A DNA stretch of 64,000 nt from Sphaerisporangium rhizosphaerae. GTDB taxonomy: Bacteria > Actinomycetota > Actinomycetes > Streptosporangiales > Streptosporangiaceae. Of the stretch, positions 38,485 to 47,343 are shown piece after piece. Within the stretch, counting starts at the first letter, position 1. The number at the start of each line of letters is the position of its first letter. Location: positions 62,001-126,000 of the forward strand of contig NZ_JBHTCG010000023.1 in the NCBI RefSeq assembly GCF_042665155.1. Reading direction: 5' to 3'. The notes below the pieces were generated by a model. That model was not told the origin of the DNA. It saw only the letters and a program-made list of their open reading frames with translations, and did not search any database. A program made the translations under genes and the position numbers.

Positions 38485-41117
38485 CCGGCCAGCCGGAGAA
38501 CCGGACCACCGAGGACGCCGCCGCCGGCGGGACGGGGCGGGACGGCGCCGGGGCGCCCGCGGCCGGGCCGCCCTACTTCCCCGAGTGGCCGCGCGTGGCC
38601 TCGGCGTTCGCGGCCGACCCGCGGGTCGAGGAGCGCGTCGAGGGCATCCTGGCGCAGATGACGCTGGAGGAGAAGCTCGGCCAGATGATCCAGCCCGAGC
38701 TGGCCGAGCTGACTCTGGAGGACGCCCGCGAGTACAAGATCGGCTCGGCGCTGAACGGCGCCGGCATCTGGCCGGGCGGGAACCGGCACGCCGACGTCAA
38801 GGAGTGGGTCGAGACCGTCGACGCGTTCTGGGAGGCCGTCGAGGAGGGGTACGCCGAGCGTCCCTTCCGCGTCCCGTTCATGTGGGCCACCGACGCGGTG
38901 CACGGCCACAACAACGTGTACGGGGCGACGATCTTCCCGCACAACATCGGCCTGGGCGCCGCGCGCGACCCCGGCCTGGTGCGCAGGATCGGCGAGGCCA
39001 CCGCCCGCGAGATCGCCGCGACCGGGATGGACTGGACCTTCGCCCCGACCGTCGCCACTCCCAGGGACCGCCGCTGGGGGCGCTACTACGAGGGCTACTC
39101 CGAGGACCCGGAGGTCGTGTACGCCTACGCGCGCGAGATGGTGAGCGGGTTGCAGGGCGGCACGGACGGGCTGGCCACCGACGCGCACGTCATCTCCACC
39201 ATCAAGCACTGGGTCGCCGACGGCGCCACCTTCGAGGGCGTCGACCGGGGCACGGCCCGCTGCGAGGAGGACGTGCTGCGCAACATCCACGCGATGGGGT
39301 TCATCTCCGCCATCGAGGCCGGCGCGCAGGCGGTCATGGCGTCCTTCAGCGGCTGGTCGGGACCGGCCAACTACGACCACACCCCCGGGCGCCCGGTCGC
39401 CTACAACCACAAGATCTGCGGCAGCCGGTACCTGCTGACCGACGTCCTCAAGGGCGCGATGGGCTTCGACGGCATCGTGATCAGCGACTGGGACGCGCAC
39501 GCCGAGGTGGCCGGCTGCACCGTCGGCGACGCCGGGTACGCGATCAACGCCGGGCTGGACGTGCTCATGGTGGCCGGGCGGGAGGCCTGGCGGTCGGTGT
39601 GGCGCAACGCCCGCGAGCAGGTCCTGTCCGGCGTCATCCCCATGGAGCGCGTCGACGACGCGGTGCGGCGGGTGCTGCGCGTCAAGATGCGGGCCGGGCT
39701 GTGGGACAAGCCGCGCCCGCGTGAGCGGTCGCTGGCGGGCGAGGCGTCGGTGCTCGGCCACCACGACCACCGCGCGCTCGCCCGCGAGGCGGTGCGCAAG
39801 TCGCTGGTGCTGCTGAAGAACGCGGGCGGCACGCTGCCGCTGTCCCCGGCGTCGCGGGTGCTGGTCGCCGGCAGCGCAGCCGACGACATCAGGAAGCAGG
39901 CAGGCGGCTGGACCCTGAGCTGGCAGGGCAACGAGGTGACCCTGTCGGACCTGCCCGGCGCGACGACGCTCGCCGCGGCCGTGGCCTCGGTCACCGGCGA
40001 GGACCGCTGCCAGGTGGACCCCTACCTGGAGCACGCCGACCCGGCCGCGTTCGACGTGGCCGTGGTGGCGATCGGCGAGGACTCCTACGCCGAGATGCGC
40101 GGCACGATCAAGCCGTGGGGGACGCTGGAGTACGCCAGGCTCAAGCAGTCCTACGCCCGCGACCTGGCGACGCTGCGCCGGCTCCGCGAGGCCGGGGTGC
40201 GCGTGGTGACGGTCATGTTCACCGGGCGCCCGCTGTACGTCACCGAGGAGATCAACCTGTCCGACGCGTTCGTGGTGGCCTGGCTGCCCGGCACCGAGGG
40301 AGTGGGGATCACCGACGTGCTGTTCGCCGGGCCCGACGGCGCGCCGGCCCACGACTTCCAGGGGCGGCTCACCTTCAGCTGGCCGCGCAGGAAGCGGTCG
40401 ATGAGCGTCAACCGCGTCCCGCCGCACATCCCCGGCTACCGGGTGCCGGCGGAGGAGCTGTCCCCCGAGGGCGAACACGAGCCGCTGTTCCCCTACGGCT
40501 TCGGACTGTCCCTGCGCGACACGGGCACGGCCGCCGACCCCGGCGAGCTGCCGCTGGACCAGGAGCCCCCGCCGCCGCCCGCTCCCCCGGCCGCCGGGCC
40601 GCTGGAGGTGGCCGGAGCCCGCGCGGGCGGGGCGTACCGGCTGCGCATCGGCGGGCACAACACCTGGTCGCGGGAGGACATCTCCTTCGACCGGCCCACC
40701 GAGACGCTGGTGGTGCGGGCCGAGCCCGTCCCCGGGCCGGGCGGCACGTCCGCGGTGTCGCTGCGGTTCATGGGGTACGTGGCCTTCGTCTACGCGCAGG
40801 ACCCCGAGCAGCGGCCGCGGGACCTGCGCGGCTACCGCGAGGCCGGCGGGCGCATCGCCTTCGACGTGCGGGTCGACGAGGCCCCGGACCTGCCGGTGTA
40901 CCTCGGCTGTCACGACGACTACCCGGCCCAGCCCGGGCTGGACCTCGCCCCGTCCCTGCGCGCGCTGCCGGCGGGGACCTGGACCACCCTGGAGGTGCCT
41001 CTGACCGACCTCGAACGCGCCGGCGTGGACCTGCGCCACGTGGACGTGCCCTTCATGCTCTACACCGAGGGCAGGACGCTCCTTTCGATCGGCGAGGTGC
41101 GCTGGCTGACCGATTGA
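38481..41117 (+). CDS. Glycoside hydrolase family 3 (beta-glucosidase-like), cytoplasmic
   Basis: An 878-residue GH3 enzyme with the barrel domain (residues about 50-390; 'GMDWTFAPTVATPRD', 'STIKHWVADG', nucleophile Asp in 'VISDWDAHAEV'), the alpha/beta sandwich ('KSLVLLKNAGGTLPL') and a C-terminal beta domain after a Pro-rich linker ('EPPPPPAPPAA'), like marine exo-beta-glucosidases of the ExoP type. There is no signal peptide, so it stays in the cytoplasm, unlike digestive homologues. It may trim or activate a glycosylated intermediate. The 30-residue N-terminus is Gly/Ala-rich and disordered. Last gene before a strong hairpin. Confidence 0.92.
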   Translation: MTGQPENRTTEDAAAGGTGRDGAGAPAAGPPYFPEWPRVASAFAADPRVEERVEGILAQMTLEEKLGQMIQPELAELTLEDAREYKIGSALNGAGIWPGGNRHADVKEWVETVDAFWEAVEEGYAERPFRVPFMWATDAVHGHNNVYGATIFPHNIGLGAARDPGLVRRIGEATAREIAATGMDWTFAPTVATPRDRRWGRYYEGYSEDPEVVYAYAREMVSGLQGGTDGLATDAHVISTIKHWVADGATFEGVDRGTARCEEDVLRNIHAMGFISAIEAGAQAVMASFSGWSGPANYDHTPGRPVAYNHKICGSRYLLTDVLKGAMGFDGIVISDWDAHAEVAGCTVGDAGYAINAGLDVLMVAGREAWRSVWRNAREQVLSGVIPMERVDDAVRRVLRVKMRAGLWDKPRPRERSLAGEASVLGHHDHRALAREAVRKSLVLLKNAGGTLPLSPASRVLVAGSAADDIRKQAGGWTLSWQGNEVTLSDLPGATTLAAAVASVTGEDRCQVDPYLEHADPAAFDVAVVAIGEDSYAEMRGTIKPWGTLEYARLKQSYARDLATLRRLREAGVRVVTVMFTGRPLYVTEEINLSDAFVVAWLPGTEGVGITDVLFAGPDGAPAHDFQGRLTFSWPRRKRSMSVNRVPPHIPGYRVPAEELSPEGEHEPLFPYGFGLSLRDTGTAADPGELPLDQEPPPPPAPPAAGPLEVAGARAGGAYRLRIGGHNTWSREDISFDRPTETLVVRAEPVPGPGGTSAVSLRFMGYVAFVYAQDPEQRPRDLRGYREAGGRIAFDVRVDEAPDLPVYLGCHDDYPAQPGLDLAPSLRALPAGTWTTLEVPLTDLERAGVDLRHVDVPFMLYTEGRTLLSIGEVRWLTD

Positions 41118-41160
41118 CCGATTTCCAGTCGCTCGACCGCTTTGACCAGCCGCTTGACCT

Positions 41161-41192
41161 GAACGGCGGGAGTTCCCGAACTCCCGCCGTTC
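41161..41192 (+). terminator. Strong hairpin ending the cluster
   Basis: A perfect 14-bp stem with a CCCG loop, 43 bases after the GH3 stop, followed by a second 6-bp hairpin (41192-41209, CACCTT/AAGGTG). There is no long U-tract, as is common in actinomycete terminators. Marks the likely end of the second transcription unit. Confidence 0.75.
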
Positions 41193-41315
41193 ACCTTTGT
41201 GCGAAGGTGAAGTCAAACAGGACCGTCGCTTACGTTTCCGGGGCCGGGCACATAGGGTTGTCCGGGAGATCAACGAAGGGAAGCGGCGGGTGCCTACGGA
41301 AAGCGGGATCTGTTG

Positions 41316-41930
41316 GTGCGCACCCTGAAGATCCTCCTGGCGGAGGACGTCCACATGGTGCGTGGAGCGCTCGTGGCCCTGCTCGAACTCGAGCCCGATC
41401 TGACCGTCGTGGCACAGCTCGACCGGGGTGACGCGATCGTGTCGGCCGCCATGGAGCATCGGCCCGACGTGGCGATCATCGACATCGACCTGCCGGCCGT
41501 CGACGGCCTGACCGCGGCCGAGCTGCTGCGGCAGCAACTGCCGTCGTGCCGCACGCTCATCCTCACCAGCCTCGGCCGGCCGGGCACCGTGCGCCGCGCG
41601 CTCGCCGCCCAGGTGTCGGGGTTCCTGCTCAAGGACGCCCCCGCCGACCAGCTCGCGGAGGCGGTGCGCAACGTGGCCGCCGGCAAGCGCGTCATCGACC
41701 CCCAGCTCGCCCTGAGCGCCTGGGACGTGGGCGACAACCCGCTGTCGGAACGCGAGCTGCAGGTGCTGCGCATGGCCGCCAAGGGCGCCGAGGCCCCCGA
41801 GATCGCCGCCAGCCTCCACCTGTCCTCCGGCACGGTGCGCAACTACCTGACGACCATCGTCATGAAGCTCAACGCCCGCAACCGCGTCGACGCCATCCGC
41901 ATCGCCACCGAGGCCGGCTGGGTCCCCTAG
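41316..41930 (+). CDS. NarL/LuxR-family response regulator
   Basis: A 204-residue response regulator. Receiver: acidic pocket 'LLAEDVHMV', phospho-acceptor in 'VAIIDIDLPAVDG', Thr/Ser 'LILTSLG' and Lys 'FLLKDAP'. Output: LuxR helix-turn-helix 'LSERELQVLRMAAKGAE' and 'SGTVRNYLTTIVMKLNARNR'. This is the DesR-like subgroup. No kinase is adjacent. It begins just after the cluster terminator, so its tie to the cluster is only positional. GTG 41316 chosen; TTG 41313 is possible. Confidence 0.9.
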   Translation: MRTLKILLAEDVHMVRGALVALLELEPDLTVVAQLDRGDAIVSAAMEHRPDVAIIDIDLPAVDGLTAAELLRQQLPSCRTLILTSLGRPGTVRRALAAQVSGFLLKDAPADQLAEAVRNVAAGKRVIDPQLALSAWDVGDNPLSERELQVLRMAAKGAEAPEIAASLHLSSGTVRNYLTTIVMKLNARNRVDAIRIATEAGWVP

Positions 41931-41984
41931 GCTCCGGGTCCGCGAGGACGGGAGCCGGAGCCGGCCGGGTCGCGAAGGGCCCGG

Positions 41985-43118
41985 TCAGGTTGACAGGGCG
42001 ACGCGGTCGAGGAACCAGTAGAGGCTGACCGCCACGATGGGGGCCGACATGGCGACCGGCGCCCAGCGGGCCACGGACGTCCTGCGCAGCAGCGCCAGCA
42101 ACGGGAAGACCACCGCGATGATCGCGAGCTGGGTCGCCTCGATGCCGAGGTTGAAGCTCAGCAGCGACAGCAGCAGTTCCCACGACCCGCTCTCGTGGAT
42201 GTCCAGGCTGCCGGCGAAGCCCAGCCCGTGCACCAGACCGAAGGCGAAGACGACCGGCAGCCGCCATCTGCCCAGCCTGTCCTCCCGGCGGCCAAAGAGG
42301 TTGGCCAGCGCGACCACGGTGATGGACGCCGCGATGACCGGTTCGACGATCGCGCCCGGCACCGCCACGATCCCCATCGCGGCCAGCAGGAAGGTGATGC
42401 TGTGGGCGGCGGTGAAGGCGGAGGCCGTGACGACGACGTCGCGCGGGCGGCGCGCGCCGATCAGCAGGGCGAGCAGGAACAGGATGTGGTCGAGGCCGAA
42501 CGCCAGGTGCTCGGCGCCGAGCACGGCGAACTCCCAGATCTGCTTCGCCGCCCGGCGCTGGTCGATGCGCAGGGTCGGGCTCTTGGCGACCAGGACCGCG
42601 GAGCCCTTCCTGCCGTCCAGGTCGTACCGGACGATGGTCTCGGTGCTGTGGACGAAGCTCTCCGCGTCGGGGAACAGCGCGCTGGAGATCGCGTGGACCC
42701 CTCCCGCTCCCCCCGGGCACGTGTAGGCGTAGGTGAGCACGGCGAACGCCACCTCGCCGCGCAGCCGCATGTCCGCGTCGCCGACCATCGTGGGCGTGCA
42801 CGGTCTGTCGTCGTAGGAGACGGCGAAGCGGCGGGTGACATAGCCGGTCACCGCGTCGCGGTTGATCTCGAGCTGGCGGAGCCGCTCGGCCCGCTCCTTG
42901 GCCTCGTACGCCTCGGCGTAGAGCCAGGCCGACTTCATGAGCAGGTCGTACTCGAGGTCGAGCACGACCCGCACGCCCGTGCCCGTGCCGGTCACCTCGG
43001 CGTGGGCGGTCGTGGTCGCGTCGTGCGCCACCGCCGGGGCAGGACGCGCCAGGCACATGAGCACCCCACCGAGGGCGACGGTGAGGACGACGGCGGTCAG
43101 CCGGCGTCTGCGGGACAT
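41985..43118 (-). CDS. HupE/UreJ-family membrane protein
   Basis: A 377-residue protein with a signal peptide ('VVLTVALGGVLMCLARPAPAVAH'), an extracytoplasmic domain of about 190 residues, and a C-terminal six-helix HupE/UreJ domain with the signature 'LGAEHLAFGLDHILFLLALL', 'AAHSITFLLAAMG', 'FAFGLVHGLGFAG'. The histidine/acid motifs suggest nickel or other metal permeation or chaperoning, but hydrogenase and urease genes are not in the window. Function in actinomycetes is not settled. Confidence 0.88.
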   Translation of the reverse strand: MSRRRRLTAVVLTVALGGVLMCLARPAPAVAHDATTTAHAEVTGTGTGVRVVLDLEYDLLMKSAWLYAEAYEAKERAERLRQLEINRDAVTGYVTRRFAVSYDDRPCTPTMVGDADMRLRGEVAFAVLTYAYTCPGGAGGVHAISSALFPDAESFVHSTETIVRYDLDGRKGSAVLVAKSPTLRIDQRRAAKQIWEFAVLGAEHLAFGLDHILFLLALLIGARRPRDVVVTASAFTAAHSITFLLAAMGIVAVPGAIVEPVIAASITVVALANLFGRREDRLGRWRLPVVFAFGLVHGLGFAGSLDIHESGSWELLLSLLSFNLGIEATQLAIIAVVFPLLALLRRTSVARWAPVAMSAPIVAVSLYWFLDRVALST

Positions 43119-43187
43119 GTCCGGTCCCTTCCGTGTCGGGGATGGGCACGCCGCCCCGGACCGGGTCCGGGGCGGCGGGTGGAAGGG

Positions 43188-46100
43188 TCAGTGGCGGAAC
43201 CAGCGGTACATGGGCGAGCCCGGTCCCCAGGTGCCGGGGCGGCCGTGCCCGTCCTTGGTGACGAAGACGCTCGGCTCGGACGCCGTCACGCCGCCGCCCT
43301 CGGAGCGCGCGGTGACGAACCAGGCGTAGGCCGTGTCGTCCTTGAGGCGATCCCAGGTGACCGAGGCGACCTGGCCCGACGCGACGGTGCTCCTGCCGAT
43401 GACCCGGGTGGGCTTGTAGAGCGCCAAGGAGTCGGTCTGGAAGCTGGTCGTGCGGGAGGTGAGGTCGACCGGCAACACCATGTTGTCCTCACGTCCGTCG
43501 TAGCGGCGCAGCGGGTCGAACTCGGTGGCGCCGAAGTCGCCGAGCAGCGGCGAGTAGGTGTCCACGGTGAGCTCGGCCCTCTTGACGTTGAACTGCAGCA
43601 GCCGGAAGAAGCTCGCGCCGAACTGGAGCTGGTCCTGCGGGTCGTACCCGCCGACCTCGGTGAGCCCGAGCCGGTCGGCCGACACCGTGTAGAACTGGTA
43701 GTCGGCGAGCAGTTCGACGACGCCCTTGCCGACCTGGCCGACCTTCGGCTTGACGTTGGTGCCCACGCCGTGCTCGTGCCCGGCGAGGATGAGGAAGACG
43801 TTCGGGTTCTTCTCCACCACCGTCTTGTAGAGCATCGAGCCGTCGGGCGCCGAGAACGCGGCGCCGCGCCCGTCGGGGTCGGTGCTCGGCACCAGGTAGT
43901 CGTGCGAGAGCAGGATGCCGTTGCGGCCGGGGAACTTCTTGAAGACCGAGTCGGCCCACTCGGCCTCCTCCCTGGTCACGCCGTAGGACAGGCCGACCAC
44001 GACGAAGTCCAGCCCGCCCGCGGAGAACAGGTCGTAGTGGTTCTGGTTGTCGCCTTCCTTCCACGGCCCGCCGTACTCGGCGTGCTGCCAGCCCTGTGCC
44101 GCGTCCTGGTACCGGCGGGGGCCGTAGTACGTGTTGTAGATGGCGTCCGGCCCATCCTCGGTGCCCGACTGGTTGTCGTGGTTGCCGGCGATCACGCCGT
44201 TCGGGATGCCGGCGTCGTCCAGCACGCGCTGCTGCTTGGAGGACACCTCGAACTCGCCGACGACCTCCCGCTGTGTCGCCTCGTCCGCGGGCTTGCGGAT
44301 GTTGTTCTCGATGAGGTCTCCGGTGTGCGCGACGTAGGAGATCTTGCGCGGGTCCTTGTTCTCCTTGATCCAGTCGACGACGCGGGAGTAGGCCGACTCC
44401 CACACGGCGCGCTCCTCGGGGGTCTCCTGCTCCACCGCGCCCTCGGAGAGGTACTGCGTGTCGGTGTAGTGGACGATCGAGAAGTCGTAGGAGGCGGGGT
44501 CGGCGAAACCGTTCGGGTCGCCGGGGTCGATGTCGTCGGCGAACGGGTCCTCGCCGGTCACCAGGACGTGCACCTTCTGCTTGTCGATGTGGTCGCCGCC
44601 GACGACGCCGGTGAGGACGGTCTTGCCCTCGGCCGCGCCGCGGGCGCTCGTCAGCAGGTCCCACGCCTTTGTCTCGGTGTTCCACACCCGCAGCGAAGCC
44701 AGGCGCTCGGGGTCGATGACGCCCTCCCAGCGCAGGACCGGCGCGTCCGCGTGGCCCTTCACCTGGATGTCGTACCGCTGGTAGGTGAGGTCGCGGCCGG
44801 CGGGCGCGTCGAGCGTCCTGCCGTCGGCGGGGTCGAGCCCGTCGGCCTTGACCTTCTTCTCCCCCGGGACGGCCAGGGTCGTGGGGAGGGACGTCGCCGT
44901 GCCCTGGAACACCTGGTCGGGAGTGAGGATCTCGGCCTGGGAGAACGTCGCGGTCACCTTGCCGCCGTCGGGCTCGGCGACCTTCGCCGAGAGCTTGACG
45001 GGGTCGGACACGTCGACGGCCCCGAGCGCCGGGGTCAGCCCGGCGGGGGCGTCCGGGATGCCCGCGGACTCGAACACGATCTCGTGGGTCGCGGTGTTGC
45101 CGAGCCCGTCGGCGCCGGTCACGGCCAGGGTGTGCCTGCCGGCGCGCAGCCCCGGGCCGACCTGGGCGCCGAGCGCGATCGCCTGGCCGTCGAGCTTGAC
45201 GTCAGGCCCGGACACGACGCCGGAGGCGTCCTTGAGCTTGACGTCCAGCACGACCGCGGCGGTGATCCTGTCTCCCGCGGCCGGGACGCTCACGGCGACG
45301 GCGGGCGCGGAGTTGTCGCTGAGCAGGATCCGGGTGGCGACCTCACCCGTGGCCGACTTGGCGGCCAGGGTGTGCCTGCCGTCCTTGACGGCGGTGGTGT
45401 CCAGGTCCGCGCGCAGGCCGCGGGCCGGCGCGTCCACGAGGAACTCCAGGTTGATCTCGGTCAGCGGGTTCACGTTGTCGCCGCAGTTGCCGTCGCCCAT
45501 GCCGTAGGAGGCCTTGAGCATCTGGCCGGTCGCCGTGCCGCGCACCGGGGTGAGGGTGATGTTGGAGATGGTGAAGTCGTCGCGGTTGCCGCCGCACGAC
45601 GTCGGGAAGGTGCCGGTCACGAAGTCGATCGTGTTCCAGCCCGGCACGAGGTACTCGTCCGGGATCGCCAGGTCGACGCGCTTGCTCACGTAGTCGCCGT
45701 CGAGCACGACTTTCTGGCCGTTGACGAGCACGTAGTTCTGGTAGCGCGCCTCGATCGAGTTGGTGCCCACGGTGAAACCAAGGGTCGCGTCGCCCGAGCC
45801 GAGCGTCTCGATGACGTGCGTGGCCGGGGCGTCGATGGTGTAGCGCAGTTCGGCCTCGCGCAGCAGGGCCTGGCCGCTGCCGCAGGTGCCGTCGCCCATG
45901 TCGTAGGACGGCTTGACGTCCTTACCGGTCACGGTGGCGCCGTCGAGCGCGAGGTCCAGGTTGGCGATCGTGAAGTCGTCGCGGTCGTTGCCGCAGGTGT
46001 TCTTCCAGTCGCCGGTGACGACCTTGATGACGTTCTCGCCGGGCACCAGGAACCGGGCCGGGACCGCGACGCTCACGCGGCGGCTCGCCCAGGAGCCGCC

Positions 46101-47156
46101 CAGGTCGACGCGCTTGCCGTTGACGAGCAGGTGGTCGTCGTACTTGTCGTCGATCGCGTCGGCGCCCACGTCGAAGGCGAACGTCGCGGCGCCGTTGCCG
46201 AGGGTGGCCTTGGTGACCGGCTTCTCGCCGTCCACGGTGAGGGAGGCGACGCCGCTCTCACCGTCGGCCGGGACGGTCGCGAAGACCGGCTTGACGCCGG
46301 CCACGAGCGTGCCGTCCATGGGCAGCAGTCGCGGTGCCCCGGCCGGGGCGTTGTTCACGGTCACGGTGTGTTCGGCGGTCACTCCCGCCGTGGTGGTGGC
46401 GGTGAGGGCGTGCTCGCCGTTGGCCAGCGTCGTGGTGTCGACGTCCGCGGTGAGACCCGTGGTCCCGCGCGGGTCGGACTGGACGAAGAACTTGAGTGTG
46501 GCGTGCTTCAGCAGCGAGGTGTTGGTGCCGCAGCTTCCGTCGCCGAAGGAGAGGGTGTAGGGGTTGTCCTCGCCGTCGGCGACCTCGCCGAGCAGTTCCA
46601 GGCCCACGTCGGACAGCACGTAGTCGTCGTAGTTGAGACCGCACGAGGTCTGGATCGCGCCGAGGACGACCTCGACGGTGTTCTCGCCCTTGACCAGGTG
46701 CTCGTTCGGAATCTCGATGGTCGCCCGCTCGTTCACGTGGTCGCCGATGTCACTGCGGTAGTGGCCGTTGACCAGCACGTAGCTGTGGTACTGCGCCTCG
46801 GTCGAGTTCGAGCCGACGTCGAAGCTCAGCCGGGAGACGCCCGGCGTCGGCGTCGCGTCGAGCGCGGTGCCGTCGATGGCGAGTTTCGCGACGCTGTCGC
46901 CGGCCACGGCCGGGGCCGCCGCGACCTTCGCCGTGCCCTCGACGTACGCGCCCTCGGCGGGGGTGAGCGTCGGAGGGGCCTGGGAGGCGGTCGGCGACGG
47001 GCTGGGCCGTCCGCGATCGTGTCCTGCCGGCGCCGGGTCGGCGTACGCCGTCGTCGTGGCGCTGCTGACGAGCAACGCCACGACGGCGGCGGCCGCGGCA
47101 AGACGTCCGCGTCCCCCCAAGCCGCCCAGCGACCTTCGTGCTGCCATTGGCCGCAT
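43188..47156 (-). CDS. Large secreted metallophosphoesterase with triple N-terminal repeat
   Basis: A 1322-residue exported protein. Signal peptide at residues 1-40 ('AAAAAVVALLVSSATTTAYA'). Residues about 60-590 are three copies of a ~190-residue module with the pattern 'FDVGSNS-EAxYxxYVLVNG', 'xxTCGxNxDDF', 'GMGDGxCG' and an 'FxVD' strand, probably carbohydrate- or adhesion-type beta domains with disulfides. A Big-like/fibronectin-like stretch follows, then a calcineurin-like phosphoesterase at about 885-1140 with 'HYTDTQYL', 'HTGDLIEN', 'GNHDNQ', 'LSHDYL' and 'AGHEHGVG' giving all metal ligands. Substrate, nucleotide or sugar phosphate, unknown. Confidence 0.92.
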   Translation of the reverse strand: MRPMAARRSLGGLGGRGRLAAAAAVVALLVSSATTTAYADPAPAGHDRGRPSPSPTASQAPPTLTPAEGAYVEGTAKVAAAPAVAGDSVAKLAIDGTALDATPTPGVSRLSFDVGSNSTEAQYHSYVLVNGHYRSDIGDHVNERATIEIPNEHLVKGENTVEVVLGAIQTSCGLNYDDYVLSDVGLELLGEVADGEDNPYTLSFGDGSCGTNTSLLKHATLKFFVQSDPRGTTGLTADVDTTTLANGEHALTATTTAGVTAEHTVTVNNAPAGAPRLLPMDGTLVAGVKPVFATVPADGESGVASLTVDGEKPVTKATLGNGAATFAFDVGADAIDDKYDDHLLVNGKRVDLGGSWASRRVSVAVPARFLVPGENVIKVVTGDWKNTCGNDRDDFTIANLDLALDGATVTGKDVKPSYDMGDGTCGSGQALLREAELRYTIDAPATHVIETLGSGDATLGFTVGTNSIEARYQNYVLVNGQKVVLDGDYVSKRVDLAIPDEYLVPGWNTIDFVTGTFPTSCGGNRDDFTISNITLTPVRGTATGQMLKASYGMGDGNCGDNVNPLTEINLEFLVDAPARGLRADLDTTAVKDGRHTLAAKSATGEVATRILLSDNSAPAVAVSVPAAGDRITAAVVLDVKLKDASGVVSGPDVKLDGQAIALGAQVGPGLRAGRHTLAVTGADGLGNTATHEIVFESAGIPDAPAGLTPALGAVDVSDPVKLSAKVAEPDGGKVTATFSQAEILTPDQVFQGTATSLPTTLAVPGEKKVKADGLDPADGRTLDAPAGRDLTYQRYDIQVKGHADAPVLRWEGVIDPERLASLRVWNTETKAWDLLTSARGAAEGKTVLTGVVGGDHIDKQKVHVLVTGEDPFADDIDPGDPNGFADPASYDFSIVHYTDTQYLSEGAVEQETPEERAVWESAYSRVVDWIKENKDPRKISYVAHTGDLIENNIRKPADEATQREVVGEFEVSSKQQRVLDDAGIPNGVIAGNHDNQSGTEDGPDAIYNTYYGPRRYQDAAQGWQHAEYGGPWKEGDNQNHYDLFSAGGLDFVVVGLSYGVTREEAEWADSVFKKFPGRNGILLSHDYLVPSTDPDGRGAAFSAPDGSMLYKTVVEKNPNVFLILAGHEHGVGTNVKPKVGQVGKGVVELLADYQFYTVSADRLGLTEVGGYDPQDQLQFGASFFRLLQFNVKRAELTVDTYSPLLGDFGATEFDPLRRYDGREDNMVLPVDLTSRTTSFQTDSLALYKPTRVIGRSTVASGQVASVTWDRLKDDTAYAWFVTARSEGGGVTASEPSVFVTKDGHGRPGTWGPGSPMYRWFRH

Positions 47157-47343
47157 CAGAATGCAGTCCTTCCATCGTGTCCACAAGCACCGATCAAGCG
47201 GCTTGTCCTCGGGCGGACACACTGGAGCGCACGAATGAACGCTTCGCATGGGGAGGCTGAAGGGAGTCGGAACTATCCCCTCATTTTGATCATCCGGCTA
47301 TGAAGCGGAACGACCGGCCGGTCAGGCGGAGGGGGCGGGTCGC

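Noticed and set aside
36273..41819. A 1848-codon open frame on the minus strand
   Set aside because: It is antisense to MFS, GT, PIG-L, GH3 and the response regulator; long antisense frames are a by-product of very high GC3. Its translation is low-complexity with no domain.
42195..47303. A 1702-codon open frame on the plus strand
   Set aside because: Antisense shadow of the HupE-like and phosphoesterase genes, which have signal peptides and complete motifs.
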